In this document: piece after piece, positions 36,410 to 47,973 of the stretch | How positions within the stretch are numbered: the first letter of the stretch is position 1 | How the letters are laid out: every line of letters starts with the position of its first letter | From: Sistotremastrum niveocremeum HHB9708 | Lineage: Eukaryota > Basidiomycota > Agaricomycetes > Sistotremastrales > Sistotremastraceae | Reading direction: 5' to 3' | NCBI GenBank assembly: GCA_001630475.1 | Contig: KV419416.1 | Coordinates: forward strand, 72,477-136,476 | Length of the DNA stretch: 64,000 bases | The notes under the pieces: model-generated | The model's database searches: none | What the model was told of the DNA's origin: nothing | The model's input: the letters and a program-made list of their open reading frames with translations, nothing else | Program-made: the position numbers and the translations under genes

Positions 36410-38013
36410 ATGAGCTCGTCAGACTCTCAGGACGTCCCCAACTCGAGCGGTACTTTCACCTTTGGCACCAGACTCGGCCTTGTCTTTGTGGTCGAGACGG
36501 CCTCGCTCTCAGCTGTTCTGGTCACTAGTCTGCTCTCGTATTTTGCCGTCAGGACATATCTTCTTGAAGTCTGAGATCTTGGACTTAACGACAGCTTAGT
36601 GGCAATCTATCAAATCAGCTCGCCGACTCAGGAAGTGGCAATGGCCTTCACACATCCATATCTATTTCATTTCGTTGCTATGTTCCGATCTCATTCAAGC
36701 CATCGGTGCGTTGGTATTATCACTCTTTGCAGGACAAGGCTAATGACTTATTCAGGCGGCATTATGGACATCATGTGGATTCGTGACGCGGTATGAGAAC
36801 CTAATGATCTTATCTTATCGGAGCCTTATCGTGTGCATAGGGCGTCGTGGAGGGACCATATTGCACAACGCAGGGTGTGTTCAAGCAGATGGGGGATGTG
36901 GGTGTAGCACTCGCGTGAGTTCCCCAGTACTGCGCCTCCCGCCGGATCGCCCTTCTGACATAGCCTCTCGAAATAGAATCCTCGTGCGTATCTCGGAGTC
37001 CTCGAGGCTATACCCCTGAGCTCACAGCATCATCGTCCCTTAAACAGGCAATCGCAGTCAGTACCTGGGGACTCATCGTCCGCAGGTGGCGGGGTCTCTC
37101 ATCCCCCAAATTCGCACTCTCGGTAGTTGCGGCCATCTGGCTGTTCGTCATTCTGGTGACAACAGTCAGCATTGCCGTTCACCATAACAAAGCGCAGCCT
37201 TACTATGGGAGCACCAAATACTGTAGGCATTGCTCCATCACTTCATCTCCGCGCATTCGTCTCACAATGTCTAGGGTGTTGGATCCGTTCGCCGACCTAC
37301 CTCCGCGATGGCATAGGTCAGTCCACCGGCGCCGCGGCCGATCATCTGAAGCCACCTTTACAATGCTGACACCCGCTTTCATTAATAGCTCTTGAATACG
37401 GTTGGCTCTGGCTTACAGCCCTTGTCAACTGCTTCCTCTACATCCCTGTCGTCATCACTCTTCTGCAGAGCCAGCGCCGCAGACCTGCCCTCGACAGTGT
37501 GTCTACTGAAAGTGATCGCACCATGCAGAAAATGGCTTTCCAGATGTCATTGTGAGTGCCCCTTGCCACTTCATCGGTGTCTTACATAATCTCATTTTTT
37601 CGTCTCATAGATATCCTGTCATCTATATGATCACTGTAAGTGTCTGGTACCCTTTTGAGTGATCGTCTGACTGACTTATTTTTCGTTAGATCACACCGAT
37701 CAGTATCACTCGTTTCATCCAGTTTGCGCGTCCCACCCATCCTCCCCCCTTCGCTGTTACAGCATTCGCCAGCATCATGTTCTCTTCTTCCGGAACCCTC
37801 AACGTCCTCCTATTCTCTATCACACGGCCAGCACTCATCCCTCGGAGAACACCAGTTGTGGAAGTTCACTCACCCACAACACCTATGTCCAATACAATTC
37901 AGTGGCGGAGAAGAAATGAGGCCGCTGATCTAGATGAAGAAGATCAATGGTCAATGAGTAAGATTCCATCACCCGCCAAAGATAGTTCTTCCTCTAGCGG
38001 AGGACATTTCTGA
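36410..38013 (+). CDS. Seven-transmembrane G-protein-coupled receptor, cAMP-receptor-like
   Basis: Seven hydrophobic segments can be followed across short exons: TFGTRLGLVFVVETASLSAV; IYFISLLCSDLIQAIGALVL; a third after GPYCTTQGVFKQMGDVGVAL; VVAAIWLFVILVTTVSIAV; LWLTALVNCFLYIPVVITLL; YPVIYMITITPISITRFIQF; and ASIMFSSSGTLNVLLFSITR. The order and the YPVIY block match fungal receptors of the Class E cAMP-like/Git3 group that couple to heterotrimeric G proteins. The cytosolic tail is short, Ser-rich and ends SSSSSGGHF. The ligand is unknown. An RGS gene lies at the start of this window but is 34 kb away. Several exon borders are inferred. Confidence 0.78.
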
Positions 38014-39491
38014 TTCGTTTATTATGTATGGTTCCTGTCTGTCTTCACCACCACTCCTTTGTTTATTTTTCGATTTTTTTACATCTCTGTTTGTTTGTTT
38101 GCTGATCTGACCCTGATTGTATTTCTCTGCTATAATGTTCTGTATACCCATCGTGTATCGTAATTCTCGTATAAAACAAATCTAACTGTATCAAATTCTC
38201 TGTATGCCATACTCACGAGAAGCCGGAGCCCCACGAATGACAGGACCATAAAAACAAAGCTTCTGATGGAATCACTCCCACCAAACCCCGTTATAGATGG
38301 GTCCGCAGGCTAAAGTCCACTGTATCTCGGTGCGTGCGTTGCCACCCGGAGGACAAGCAGGGCGGACGGCGGGCAATATTGATCCGAGAGCACGAATCGT
38401 AGTCGTGCAACCATGTTTCTCGAGCTTAGCCCATAAATGTGTGGGAATAGTCACGGTGAGGAGATGATCGGTATGGCCAAGGAAGTTATAGCAGCTGCAG
38501 CAGCTCCCAAGCCGAGGAGAAAAAGAAACTCAAGGAGTCCATGAGATTGGAAGATGACAGAGAAGCCCAGAACATCAGATGCGTGGCTTGGATTGTCCAG
38601 TAGGAAGGGTACAAGAGCGCACTTCTAGCAGTCGAAACTAGTGCTGAGCGATTTACGCTCCCCGCACTACGAAAGAAAGGTCCAATCAAAGAATATGACC
38701 CCACTAGACCCTGGAGATTTTCATGGCGGAGGTGAGTCGATAACGCACATCGGCATGGAGTTAATCGCTGTTTGCACATGCTCCATGCCGGTGCTTCGTG
38801 ATGCATTGACACCACCTCACACGCTCGCACAAGCAGCCCAGCCAAAAAAAAATCACAAGCATGCCAGCATGTGAAATTGAAAACGACGATAGGATACGAG
38901 GTCCCGGAAGAGAATTGACCGAGAGAGATTAGACTGCCTCTGTTCACCAGACAACGAGCGTAAATTCGGGTGCCTAAGCATGTGCTGTAGACAATGGCTG
39001 TAGACGCAGATTAGCCGGGAAGCCTTCAACCTTCTTGAGATCGGCGGTCTCCAGGTACCAGTGCCGACGAGAAAAATACAGAGTGATTGCACTGAACGAA
39101 ATCAAGAAGACCCCTATTCCCCCAGAGCTCAGTGGGGGGATATCGAGGTTCAGACGTGTTCACAGAGAGGAAGCATGTTCATCGAGCAGGGACGACTTGG
39201 CATCGGTCAACTTTTGGGATACCTAGTCCGGCGGGGTCTGAGGCGACAGATTTACATCTAAGCACCACAGATGTTATTTGGACTCACAGGGAAGCAGTCT
39301 TGCTATAAACTGTTGCGACAAGAGGGGTCTTTCGGGGATTGAAATTGGCTACAGTATAAATCTCGGGCGCTTGTCAAAGCCATCTCAGTCGTACAGAAGT
39401 TGAGCGAGCATTTAGTGACACAAAAAAGATATAATTGCAGTAACTGATACAGGATATAGCAAGCAAAGTCCCTGCGTCATCAGTGTGCGGC
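38014..39491. other. Unresolved region, possible minus-strand gene
   Basis: About 1.5 kb between the receptor and swc4. On the minus strand a C-terminal-looking frame ends at 38272 (TVTIPTHLWAKLEKHGC, then ACPPGGNARTEIQWTLACGP) and extends upstream in frame through a Cys-rich patch (SCCSCYNFLGHTD). Another frame near 39.05 kb gives a membrane-like GGIGVFLISFSAITLYFSRR. I could not connect them with plausible introns, so either a spliced orphan gene or a decayed one is possible. Confidence 0.3.
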
Positions 39492-41694
39492 CTAGCCATT
39501 CCGCTGTCGCTTTACACTGGCGCGAGTATTCATGGTGCCCGAGGTGTCAACGGACGACGTCGAAAATCCTCGTTTCTGCAGACGAGATGAGCACATGATG
39601 GCAAGAAAATATAATAAGCACATACCCTTCTTCTGCCAACTTGACTCTCTGGCGCCTCACTGGCATTGTCAATGGTTCCTTCATCTTCCTCGACTTCGCC
39701 TTCGGCCTCTTCGTCCTCATCCTCATCATCACCCCTTTGCTCGAGTTCTTGCTCGAGTTCTTCGTCGTCCAAATCTCCTTCACCGTCATCCTCTCCTTCA
39801 ACCTCACCATCCACTTCGTCGCCACCCTCGTTTTCGCCTTCAGCATCAGCATCTTCCATCTCGGCGTCCCCGTCGGCGTCTTCATTCTCAGCTTCAACCT
39901 CGGGTTCTACTTCACCATCACCATCACCATCGCCCTCCGCCTCGCCCTCCCCTTCCCCTTCTGCATCCAACTCTCCTTCAGCTTCCGCGTCTCCCTCGGG
40001 TCCAGCTTGGCTTTCCTCCGCAGCTTGTGTCTGACTCTCCACTGCCGCATCTTCCTGCGTCTCCTCCCCACCCGCATCAGTAATATCTTCACTCTTCCTC
40101 CCACTCAACCTCGCCTTCAACACCCTGATCTCCTGATCCACCCGATCAACAACTCTTTTCGTCTCGATTAATGCAGCAGTGGCATCAAAGAGCATTTGTT
40201 GTTGTTGGAGGTTGTTTCGGGTTGGCATGATCAAAGTTTGGTGGTTTATGTTCAGTTCTTCGAGGGCACCATAGATTTTAGGTGCCAGGTTTTGTTTGGG
40301 GATCGATGGTTTTGTGGAACGGAGATGGACGGGGACGTGAGCAGCTTTATTCGGTGCGGCCGCGGGGGTTTCGAAGCGATATATGCATAATTGCAAATCT
40401 ACATTCTTGCATCAACAACGAATGGTTTGAGGAGGCGACCAAATACACACCTTGCGCCACTTGTTTAGCAGTGGTTGTCTTCCTCAAAGAATGTGCGGGA
40501 GCAAGGGAAAACTGTGCCGAGGAGATAGGACTGTCAATTTCCATCGTATCGCCTCTTTTCTTCGATCTCTTGATCTTGTCCAGCCCGCCAAAGAAAGTAT
40601 TAGCGGCATCGTCTTCGATGCTGATAGTTGCTAGACCGCTATCGATTCCAGCAAGAGTCTTCAAGAGTTCTTCTCTTTCTTTCGCAAATCGACGTTCGGT
40701 CTGTTCCAGACGTTTCAGCTCAATGTATAGAGCTTCTTCTTCTGCGATTTGCTCTGGCGTTCGTTTGAGAAGGTGATCAATATAATCTTTGCGCATGATC
40801 TCGCGCTCTTTTAGGGGCATTGTTAGGATGAGAAGAGCGAAGACAGTGTGATGCCCACCTTTGTCGAATGCATAACTGTTGGAGAGTTGTTGGCGAGTGG
40901 CTTCATCGCCTGCCCAGGGGCGTGTACGCAATAACTTCCTGCAGATGGAGTAGTACCGAGCCTTCAGGTCCTGTGATACGGGTCAAGATTATTGCGACAC
41001 TGTTGAAGGGCGCCACTGACATCGATGGTGCGAGGGGGGCCTCCAGGATAATCATAACGATCGGATATGATATAGAATCTCATGCCATATTCTTTGACGA
41101 TGGAAAAGAGGTAGTCAGTCTCTTCTTTGGTCCACTCGGGGTCTGTATAGACGCAGTGTCAACAGCTAGTTCACCACTCAGACAACCAGCCTGCCTTCGA
41201 GAAGTCGAGTATATTCGTCAAGGGAGTAGGTGTAGGTTGTCGTTGTGGTATTGTACTTGGCGAAAGGATACTCTGTAGAAGTCTGAGATAGGATCTAGAC
41301 ATGTAGCGGCAAGAACGCTCTCTCACCTTTATTGTTATCTGGTCCAACTTTGACCCAATGCTTCAATTTCAAGCCATCCGCGCGAGCACTGTTGCTGAAT
41401 TCCTGCTGCTCCCTAACACATTTCGTCCAATATTTAATGAAGTAGCAATACAGTAATACGAACTCACCACTTGACTTTCCCCTTCCCAAGGTCAGGGCGC
41501 TGTTTCAGCCGTGGCTTGGCGAATTGAGCAGTCAACGTTGGAGCAGAATTTCCAATTAATGAATATAGCTCTCTGGATATTCCTTCGGGCTTTTTCGCCA
41601 TACTAGAGCTGGATTTCTTGAGGGTGGTTGAAGCAACATTGCTCGGTCCAGGAAGTGAAAGGATGTCGCGAACATCAGCGGCACTAGCTGCCAT
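39492..41694 (-). CDS. swc4: SWR1/NuA4 subunit Swc4 (DMAP1 family)
   Basis: Shared subunit of the SWR1 (H2A.Z deposition) and NuA4 (acetyltransferase) complexes. From the ATG at 41694: DVRDILSLPGPS, then the SANT-like block EWTKEETDYLFSIVKEYGMR followed by FYIISDRYDYPGGP and RTIDDLKARYYSICRKLL. Next is a coiled coil with EEALYIELKRLEQTERRFAK and the DMAP1-binding-type region ending near LRSTKPSIPKQNLAPKIYGA. About 100 Glu/Asp/Gly-rich residues follow (39.67-40.06 kb). A final intron leads to KRGFSTSSVDTSGTMNTRAS and a stop at 39492-39494. The SANT region and order fit Swc4/DMAP1; the acidic tail is longer than I expect for yeast. Confidence 0.88.
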
Positions 41695-41887
41695 TGTTGC
41701 CCAAAATACAAGAGAAAAGACGCTTATATACGTTTATAGACAGTTTTATGCACGAATAGGCGTCTTCTGGCGTGGATGGCCGACCGTAGAGTGGTAGACA
41801 GAATTCGTTAGCCTTCAGAGCATTAGAGGCGAACAATAGACGCCCGTCGATCCGGAATCTGGCACATCCGCTCACCGATTTTGGTCC

Positions 41888-42496
41888 ATGCTTTTACCAA
41901 GAGCTTCAATCCGGCTCGCTTCTGCCAGTCTCAGTCGGACGCGATGGTTGAAAACGTCAGCAGTCTCGAGGAACACAGCGATGAGCAACATGCTCGATGA
42001 CGGCAAAAAATTGACCATTCAAGTGCGAAATATTACGCCGGCTGGCATCGAGCTGGCGGATGGTCTCGTTCTGCCCTCTGCATGTATCTTTCTTGGTGGA
42101 GAGGTGTTTCTGTGGAATGTCCCTGATACCTTGTGGACTGGCTGGACGAAAGAGCATTTTCAGATCTTTGATGTGACGATTCCGAAACCTGGTGCGTCGG
42201 GCTACATTCTCTCTATGCCGTGTAATCATTGAAATTGGGCCATAATTCCAGAAATTTTGATCCTGGGTACTGGAAAAAGCGTTGTACTTCCTCCGCCTTC
42301 GATACGGACCCATCTCAGCTCGATTGGTATTGGTCTGGAGATCTTAGACACCGTGAGTCGCTAAAATTGAAGTCGAATTCAAGCTGACCTTGCTTTTCTG
42401 TAGTGGAACGCATGTTCAACGTACAACCTCTTGTCCGAAGAAGGTCGACGCGTAGCTGCTGCTCTGCTACCCCCAAGACCAGCAGCGAAAGCATGA
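41888..42496 (+). CDS. NDUFAF3: Complex I assembly factor NDUFAF3-like (Mth938 domain)
   Basis: Exons 41888-42191, 42252-42352 and 42404-42496 give 165 aa. The N-terminus is a mitochondrial presequence (MLLPRASIRLASASLSRTRW). The DUF498/Mth938 fold is seen as LPSACIFLGGEVFLWNVP, FQIFDVTIPKPEILILGTG, LPPPSIRTHLSSIGIGLEIL and TWNACSTYNLLSEEGRRVAA. This matches NDUFAF3, which acts with NDUFAF4 in building the Q-module of complex I. It shares a 193-bp divergent promoter with swc4 and precedes two other complex I genes. Confidence 0.9.
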
Positions 42497-42670
42497 TGAT
42501 GTCATTCGTGGCTTCAGAGGACGGAGAGAAACGCTACAATCACGAACCGCAGAAATAGATTTATTGTATCATAGTGTATATGCTCATAATTCACCCTGTC
42601 TTCTGGTCAAGTACCAGAAATCGTCAACAATGTCCATGACAGTTCACATTTATTTGTTTGGCGCGGTTCC

Positions 42671-44077
42671 ATGCTTGCTTCCTGGCGGCATACCACCAGC
42701 AAGCAACTTTTCAGACGCACGGCATGCTCTCCTCGATATCTAGCGACGACGTCCCAGATATACGTGTCAAAGTCTCATGACCCATATTTCAATCTCTCCG
42801 TCGAAGACTGGTGGGCTCACATTCGGATGCTCTATTGTGTTCGTTCTGACTACGGCTCCTCAGGCTCTTTAGACACGCTGATCCTGAAATTCCATTGCTA
42901 TTCCTTTATCGAGATACCCCCTGCGTCGTTATTGGGAGAAACCAAGTACGTCGTTATGGCACAGAGAGGCAGAAATAAATGACGAGCATAGAATCCTTGG
43001 AAAGAAGTAAATCACACTGCACTCCGTCAGGCTGCTATACCTTTCATCAGACGACGAAGTGGAGGAGGCACAGTTTATCACGTATGAATCTTACAGTGAA
43101 TGCCTTCACTTCATCTTATAAGTGGACCAGGACCTCGGCAACACCAACTACTCTATCCATACCTCCCGCCTTTCCTTCGACCGCCTTACTACAGGACATC
43201 TCATCCGGGATGCTCTGAAATCCGTTGACATACCTGCATATTTGAATGAGAGGAATGATATCTGTGTGGACAACTTCAAGATATGTGGCATTAAACATTG
43301 CAGTCGTGCTGACTGACTGTTTGGCCCTACACGTTTCAGGATCGGCCTACAAGATTGTAAACAAGAGATCATATCATCACGGAACTATGCTTATAGATAG
43401 CGACCTTGATTCGCTGCGCGGTGTTCTGAGGAACACCAAGGTAATCCTACTCCCCTCGGAGACAGAGCATTTGATAAAGAATCATCCAGGATACGATGAC
43501 CACCAAAGGAGTCGCTTCTGTGCGCTCTCCAGTTCGGAATTTAATCGAATGGAAGAGATCATTTTCACATGATGAATTCTGCAAGGCAGTTATCGAGGCG
43601 TTCCGAGAGCATTATCAATGCCATGACAGGGTCTGTCCTTTTGATTGGAAATCCATGCCCGAACACTGACTGTTTTCTAGGTTGAATATGTTGAAGAACG
43701 CAGTTCGATTGCTCACACATCTTACGTCCAGAACGGCATGACCGAGTTACGGACGTGGGATTGGCTGTATGGACAAACGCCAGAGTTCACTCATATATTA
43801 CAGCATTCATTCGATTTCGGACCAGTGGTAAGTCGGTTTAGCGGATGCCATACGCTGTCATATTGATCTATGAACGCAGGAGGCAACAATCCATTCGCGG
43901 CATGGTCTCATCCTTTCATGTACACTCAAAACACGGGATAGCAGCTGGGAGGAAGACGGCATGCGAGATCAGCGGTACGCGTTCTTGCCTCCTATACGGG
44001 ACATAGACGGCGCGGACGATTGGGATCGGCAGCGGCGTGATATCTGGGAGTGGCTGAGGGTTGAAATGGATCGATGA
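42671..44077 (+). CDS. Mitochondrial lipoate-protein ligase (Aim22/LplA family)
   Basis: Attaches or transfers lipoate to E2 and GcvH-type proteins. A basic presequence ([18 protein letters not shown]) leads to [16 protein letters not shown]. Diagnostic blocks follow across exons: [51 protein letters not shown] and [20 protein letters not shown] with the conserved Lys. The intron after TVYH uses the acceptor that restores HDLGNTN. The end contains [16 protein letters not shown], the usual C-terminal accessory region, and the stop is at 44075-44077. S. cerevisiae Aim22 and S. pombe relatives are the nearest named proteins. It sits among complex I genes, consistent with mitochondrial function. 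Confidence 0.9.
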
Positions 44078-44179
44078 AAGGTGGACCTCGCGAGTAAGGT
44101 TGCACCTGACGTTGCTATACCATCTCTCCTTTCGGTTGGGCAGAACTCGGAGAGTTAACACTTCCATTTCACAATAACT

Positions 44180-44871
44180 CTATTTCTGCATTCGTTTGTG
44201 AATAGGATTTTCCACCTCATGTATCTGCGTTTGTCCCTCAGGCGTCCCAGGAATAACTTTCTTCAAGCCCTGTGGAACTATGAGCCATATGTCACGAAAG
44301 ACGGTATCGAAGTGCAGCCATACCAGCTTGTCGAACATGCATTTGTTCAATGTTCTTTCGGGTTTTCGACATCGATAATATTCCTGTACACCAAGTTGTC
44401 AGAATGATGATAATCAACCGGAGCGATAGCACATGCCTGGTTGTTGAGCTCTAAACACCCCCAGTGCTCGTTGAACTCCTTCACGCAGTTCTCTCTCATT
44501 TTGTTAATCCTTCCGACCACAAACTTTGAGTCTGACTTCAGCCGGTAGAGTTGTTTGAACTCACAGGTCAGCAGCACATCGAGTTACACGCCGTCCCTCG
44601 AGCAGACAATGTGCGGGATCACGGTTCTCATTTTTGCAAAGCATAAAGTCCTCTATTATCCAAAGTAAAGACATCAATCGTGATAACTGGGAATAGAGAA
44701 ATCCAATGACGCACCATTATATTCCTTGCAATGCGCTCCGATGAAGAAAGCGGCACTCTTCAGAGGTGCGCTGGTGACACCAAGCTCTGCAACTTGAGGC
44801 ACCGAAGCAGGTAAAGGTGTTGGGTCAACATATGGACCCAACGTTGACTTAGTTCCGTCTTTGTAGGACAT
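44180..44871 (-). CDS. NDUFA8: Complex I subunit NDUFA8 (twin CHCH)
   Basis: Intermembrane-space subunit of complex I with twin Cys motifs imported by Mia40. Five exons on the minus strand from 44871: FIGAHCKEYN, then EDFMLCKNENRDPAHCLLEG, RRVTRCAADL, CVKEFNEHWGCLELNNQ, EYYRCRKPERTLNKCMFDKL and GLKKVIPGTPEGQTQIHEVE. Several paired C-x9-C patterns typical of CHCH domains are visible (HCKEYNEDFMLC, CLLEGRRVTRC). The intron at 44394-44436 has a GC donor (CAG|GCATGT); the nearest GT gives a frame with a stop, and the GC junction restores the family sequence. Head-to-head with the Ubl gene, 107 bp apart. Confidence 0.92.
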
Positions 44872-44978
44872 GACCGCTGCTCGAAAGCGCTAGCGTCGCG
44901 GTCGGCGGAGGCGTTCAAGAGGTGGAGAACAACAAGCCTAAACTCCGGCTTTCGCCTCTACCAATAACATTCATCCCA

Positions 44979-45542
44979 ATGGTACATCTTGTTCTCTTCA
45001 TTGTGTCCTATATTTCCTTTACGTTCTGTGACGCGACGATCAATTCCAACAGGCTCCTCGAGGTCCCCCAAAAGTCTATCAATTGACCTTGAAAACTCAC
45101 AAAGTGTCGATCATCTTGAATGTGCCAAAGGAGACTAAGATCAAAGAGCTAAAAGACCAGGCCTTTGCTGCCATCCAACAGTTTGCCGACGTGGAAGATG
45201 AACTACCGAAAATATCCTCCACCAAAGACTTTGAACTTTGCAAAGCCGTCATGATTGGGAGGAAGCCAACTGGACAATATACAGATCTCAAAGAAGACGA
45301 TACTGTCAAGGCGATGTTGTCCAATTGGGAACGCGTTTACTTACGCTTTAGAGACAGTATGGGTAAGCTTAATGAATGTATGGGTTTAGGACAAGTGCTG
45401 ATATTTTACAGGCCTTCTCGAGCCCGTCAAAGTGGCATTTCCTCCAATTCAGGCAGATGATGATGATGATGAAGATATGTCATTACCCCCGCCAGAGACA
45501 ACAATAGACCTGAAGGGCAAAAGAAAAGAGCATCCGGAATAG
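44979..45542 (+). CDS. Small ubiquitin-fold protein with acidic tail
   Basis: Exon 1 is the ATG alone (44979-44981); exons 45053-45362 and 45412-45542 complete 147 aa. The N-terminal ~95 residues resemble a ubiquitin-like fold: VYQLTLKTHKVSIILNVPKE, then TKIKELKDQAFAAI. The C-terminus is acidic and ends LKGKRKEHPE, after a DDDDDEDMSLPPPE run. No GG end for conjugation is present, so it is not a modifier of the SUMO type. Other fungi have similar proteins, without a known function as far as I recall. The ATG-only exon is supported by GTACAT and CAACAG splice sites and by the absence of a nearer in-frame ATG. Confidence 0.65.
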
Positions 45543-45730
45543 TCTTGCAACACTGTTCGCTTTTTCTTGGACACTTGCTTCATCTTCCTTTACAATAATA
45601 GCCAATAACGGCAGAAAATGACGTGTACGGATGAGACAGTGTATAAATACATGGATGCAAGACTGTATGAAAGATGTGGATGTATGCGAGAATGGGTGGT
45701 GGAGAGTGCATGGAAAGATATACGACATGA

Positions 45731-47792
45731 TCACGTTTTAGCAGAGCGCTTGGGACGCTGTCCAGCTGCTGGACCGTCTTTAGGGATCCTAGTTCGAGTA
45801 GCCGTTGCTCCATTGATAACTGGTTTGGCCGCAGTCTCTGTCTTTCGTCCACGACGAGCCGCGGTCTTTCCCTCATCAGGCCCAGGTTGAGCGATCTTCT
45901 CGTCGTCCTCGAGATCGATAACGATAACTTCTCCAGTGTTTTCGGTAGACACCAGAGCAGGACGAGGGCCAGCCTCAACGTCAGACAAAGATCCAGGTCC
46001 TCGAACAAGCTTTCTCCTCTTCTTGATCCCGCCGTTCTCGTCGACCACGGCATCGTCTCCGTCGGACTTTGGGCCAGCCGGGGTGTCTGACTCTTTCTCA
46101 ACGGTCGTCGAGCCTCGAGTTACCCTTGTTCTTCGTTCACGTGTGGTGGGGGGCTGTGGAGGAGCCGATGGTTTCTGCTGTGCCAAAGGTCGTTTCCGAG
46201 GGACTTTCTTATCGGCGGGTTCACTCCTTAAAGAAGTTCGGGATGGAGGTCTTGAAGGGCCTCTGGTGGTAGTCCTTGTGGACTCGCCGCTACCGGACGC
46301 ACTTCCCAGAGGAGATTCTTCAACTGATTCTTCTCGCGAACTCAAACTCGAGCCCGGTGGTCTTGCGCTAAGACGCGGGCCCTCGTGATCGGATATGCTA
46401 CCTTCAATTTCGGTAGAAGGAGCATTGACCGCAGCTTCTGAAGAATCCTCTCTTCCAATCACATTAGAGATTGAATTTCGTTCAGCGCCTGATCGATCTC
46501 CTAAAGGTCGATCAGGCTCAATTGGAAAAACCGATTGTTCAAGGGAAACGACGGTCTCGGTTCTTGTCGCGCTATCAAAGTTCGGACGCGCCATGCGAGG
46601 TAGCTGGAGGGGATTCGAGAGACTGAGCGGACGAGGGGGAGCAGGGGTTGGAGGATAAGCAGCAGGTATGGGAGGGTATCTCGACCAAGTATCTAATGAG
46701 ACGTCTGCGGGATCGACATCCATGGGGGCTGAGCCATTGTCGGGTAGAGATGATTCATTCATCCGAGAAGTAGCAGCGAGAGGGTCATCCCACGATAGTG
46801 GGTGATTTGAAGACGCAGCGTCGATTGAGACACGATTCGTATCTGTGCTCCCTATCTCGACAGGGGCTTCTGGTTCCCAAGCTGTAGAGGTATCAAGATT
46901 CCTCTTTCGCGTTCTCAATTGAGGCGGTCTCTCGTCATCATCGAGGCCAAGAGTCGAGGGGTCGACGAATTGGTATATACCACTTCGCTTCGAGGAGCCT
47001 TCACCGTTGACCGAAAGCTTAACAACTTCCGTGACGCGAGTTCGGACTCTAGCAGCTCTGGGAGCAGTGACTCGTTGCGTCTCAAGATTGTCTGCTACCT
47101 TCTGACGTGCTTCATCGATGCCGCTCAAAACCGTCTGAGCCTTCTGCGAGGCGTCACGTAACTGAGCACGGGTGACTGGGCCAGTCCTTTCGCGCATTTC
47201 GATTGCTTCCTGGGCTCCGCCGTTCGAGGGTGCGTCATTCCGATCGTCGCTGCTGCGATGCCACCATGCCACAGCATGCTGCCACGGGAGTAACATAAGA
47301 GCAAGAGCCAGATCTGCCAAAAGACGAAGGAGGTCCAAGACTGAATCGATGGGCGTCACATATGGTCGAACGAGGGGCCGAATAACGTGAAGGAAGATGG
47401 GTTCAGCGCCCTGGATGACCGTACTTGAGTCGATGTGAGACGAGCATAGGATAATGACGTACATAAGAGCGACTGAGAAGCAAAAACAACCAGATAACCG
47501 ACTTGAACTCTCCATAGAATGGGAAGAATCCAATGAAGACATCTGCGACAGATTCCACTGAAACGGCAAACGACTAAAACCCATGAGACTATTGAATGCA
47601 GACTGGATAGGTCAGACGTACCCAAACGACCCAGATGGCCAGGCATCCTTTCAGATCTCTCTTTCTCTGCGCTCTTGATCTTTGGCTAATGGTGCCTCTA
47701 GGGCCGGGCTGGTTGAGCTTACTTGTCTTGAATGTCGTCCAAATATTTGAGAGTAATGCAAGCAGGCGGATAAGAGGTAAAATGAGGGCCAT
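45731..47792 (-). CDS. REEP/Yop1-type ER-shaping protein with long disordered tail
   Basis: TB2/DP1/HVA22 family. From the ATG at 47792: LSNIWTTFKTSKLNQPG, SRAQRKRDLKGCLAIWVVW, an intron to SFAVSVESVADVFIGFFPFY and EFKSVIWLFLLLSRSY. A second intron leads to GAEPIFLHVIRPLVRPYVTP. These are the hydrophobic hairpins that bend ER tubules in Yop1 and REEP. A stretch of over 480 disordered residues then follows, Pro/Ser/Arg-rich, with nuclear-type basic clusters (KKRRKLVRGPG, KKVPRKRPLAQQ) and an end in RPKRSAKT. Typical fungal Yop1 is ~180 aa, so the tail is unusual. A fusion of two frames is unlikely because the last exon is one uninterrupted reading frame. Confidence 0.8.
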
Positions 47793-47973
47793 GTTGTACG
47801 TCGATAATCTGGGAATTTATTCCAGAAATTGGGGCGGTTATGATGAGAAGGTCATGGACGATTTCACTCGGTGAGGGGCGAGAAGAGATGATGGTCGAGA
47901 GGACGGTCTTGTGGCTAGCGCGTGTTGTACATTCACCGCGTTGATTGCACTTGTTTGATCTACCACCCTTGCT

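Noticed and set aside
39532-40171. Long plus-strand frames rich in Ser, His/Pro or Leu/Phe opposite swc4
   Set aside because: They are the antisense of the acidic low-complexity tract in Swc4, which leaves all frames open.
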